Notes under the pieces: model-generated
What the model was told of the DNA's origin: nothing
What the model saw: the letters and a program-made list of their open reading frames with translations, nothing else
Database searches by the model: none
NCBI GenBank assembly: GCA_032252755.1
Contig: JAVUPY010000067.1
Location: 1 to 64,000, forward strand
From: Terriglobia bacterium
GTDB taxonomy: Bacteria > Acidobacteriota > Terriglobia > Terriglobales > Acidobacteriaceae
Length of the DNA stretch: 64,000 bases
Direction of reading: 5' to 3'
Part shown: in pieces, positions 63,339-64,000 of the stretch
How the letters are laid out: every line of letters starts with the position of its first letter
Numbering within the stretch: the stretch's first letter is position 1
Program-made: the position numbers and the translations under genes

Positions 63339-64000
63339 ATCTAACGATTTTCGGCCCGAACGTATTGGCAACTGAGAGAGGTAGCTTCTTCCAGACATTA
63401 ATTGCAAGTCGATACTTCGGATTGTCAGGTCGAATGCGTGGAACGGGAACGCCTGGGGCAAGCCAATAATACCAGTGTAATGGTATTTCTTCGCAAGCCC
63501 ACTGCTGCTTGAATTGATACGTTCCGCCGTCCTTGGTACAGCGACCCAGGTCTACCTTTCGGAAACCCTGCTCGATTGCCCAAGTAATCGCTGTCCAGTA
63601 GAGCAATGCGGTCGAATAGTGCTTTCGCGCCTCCGGAGTAGAGGCGATCCATGGCAATTCCACGGTGTCACGAAACCGGAACATCACGGTGGCGGCGACC
63701 GGTGTCTTGCCGTCCCATATGGAAAGGATTTGCGCTTGGTCCCCCATGCTTTCGAGGACGTTTTCGAACCAAATTTTCGGATACACGGGAGTTCCGAGGT
63801 CTCGCATATTAACTGCGAATACCGAGTAAAAGTCATCGAGGAGTTCGCGCCCGCCCCAACGGCACTCCAGTCCGTGTTTTTCGGCATGACGAATCTTGTT
63901 ACGAAGGCGTGAACTCAGCATTTTGGAATACTGCGCCTTATCCGACGGAAGAGGGACGACCATCGCTACTTTAGCTGAAACCTCCGCTAGGTTTAGAGGT
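63328..64000 (-). CDS. FemAB-like acyltransferase of the PEP-CTERM locus (5' end outside window)
   Basis: At least 224 residues, still open at the right edge; the family is usually about 340-350 long. SRLRNKIRHAEKHGLECRWGG, DLGTPVYPKIWFENV, HYSTALLYWTAITWAIEQG and DLGRCTKDGGTYQFKQQW are the GNAT/FemAB-type core. Relatives use aminoacyl-tRNA or CoA donors to add residues to polymers. It overlaps the end of the convergent glycosyltransferase by 11 bp. Confidence 0.88.
   Translation of the reverse strand, partial: PLNLAEVSAKVAMVVPLPSDKAQYSKMLSSRLRNKIRHAEKHGLECRWGGRELLDDFYSVFAVNMRDLGTPVYPKIWFENVLESMGDQAQILSIWDGKTPVAATVMFRFRDTVELPWIASTPEARKHYSTALLYWTAITWAIEQGFRKVDLGRCTKDGGTYQFKQQWACEEIPLHWYYWLAPGVPVPRIRPDNPKYRLAINVWKKLPLSVANTFGPKIVRFIP

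Noticed and set aside
1-64000. CRISPR arrays, insertion sequences, prophage or integrase genes
   Set aside because: No spaced direct-repeat array, transposase, integrase or phage structural gene was found on either strand.

Overview
The window looks like chromosomal DNA of an Acidobacteriota (Terriglobia/Koribacter-like) bacterium. This is inferred from high GC, many winged-helix/TPR and PilZ regulators, secreted proteins of acidobacterial type, and a complete exosortase/PEP-CTERM exopolysaccharide locus. No phage, transposon or CRISPR array was seen. Base composition and gene density suggest ordinary chromosome throughout.

Left part (1-24 kb): a SpoIIE-type phosphatase cut by the window edge; an ECF sigma / zinc-finger anti-sigma / DUF3106 periplasmic protein operon; tRNA-Val(CAC); a hairpin-rich leader before a gene fusing an Arg/Gly-rich tail to a receiver-like domain; then a DehI-family protein, two methyltransferases, a HIT protein, a rhomboid protease with TPRs, a DHA2 efflux pump, two winged-helix regulators (one TPR, one NB-ARC ATPase), secreted proteins and a chromate transporter.

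Middle part (24-41 kb): a c-di-GMP module (GGDEF-EAL enzyme divergent from a PilZ protein), two sigma-54 enhancer-binding proteins, a PEP-CTERM protein, PpiD-like chaperone, methylmalonyl-CoA mutase large subunit, LOG-family protein, a second PilZ protein and a YdcF protein. One 14-bp near-palindrome (TGCAGAARYTTGCA) recurs before the first PilZ gene, the orphan enhancer-binding protein and the PEP-CTERM gene.

Right part (41-64 kb): the exosortase/exopolysaccharide locus. Leftward: exosortase, EpsI and a PrsT-like TPR lipoprotein. Rightward: a degenerate enhancer-binding protein, export lipoprotein-like SLBB protein, beta-barrel, Wzz-type protein, ExeA-like ATPase, tyrosine autokinase and undecaprenyl-phosphate sugar transferase. 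These are followed by two polysaccharide deacetylases, an O-antigen-ligase-like protein, an ATP-grasp ligase, a PHP hydrolase, four glycosyltransferases and a FemAB-like protein cut by the window end. The two arms diverge from a 495-bp region in which I read two divergent sigma-54 promoters flanking several GGAAA-N4/5-TTTCC palindromes. Together these suggest that sigma-54 and c-di-GMP signalling govern exopolysaccharide production and surface sorting of PEP-CTERM proteins.
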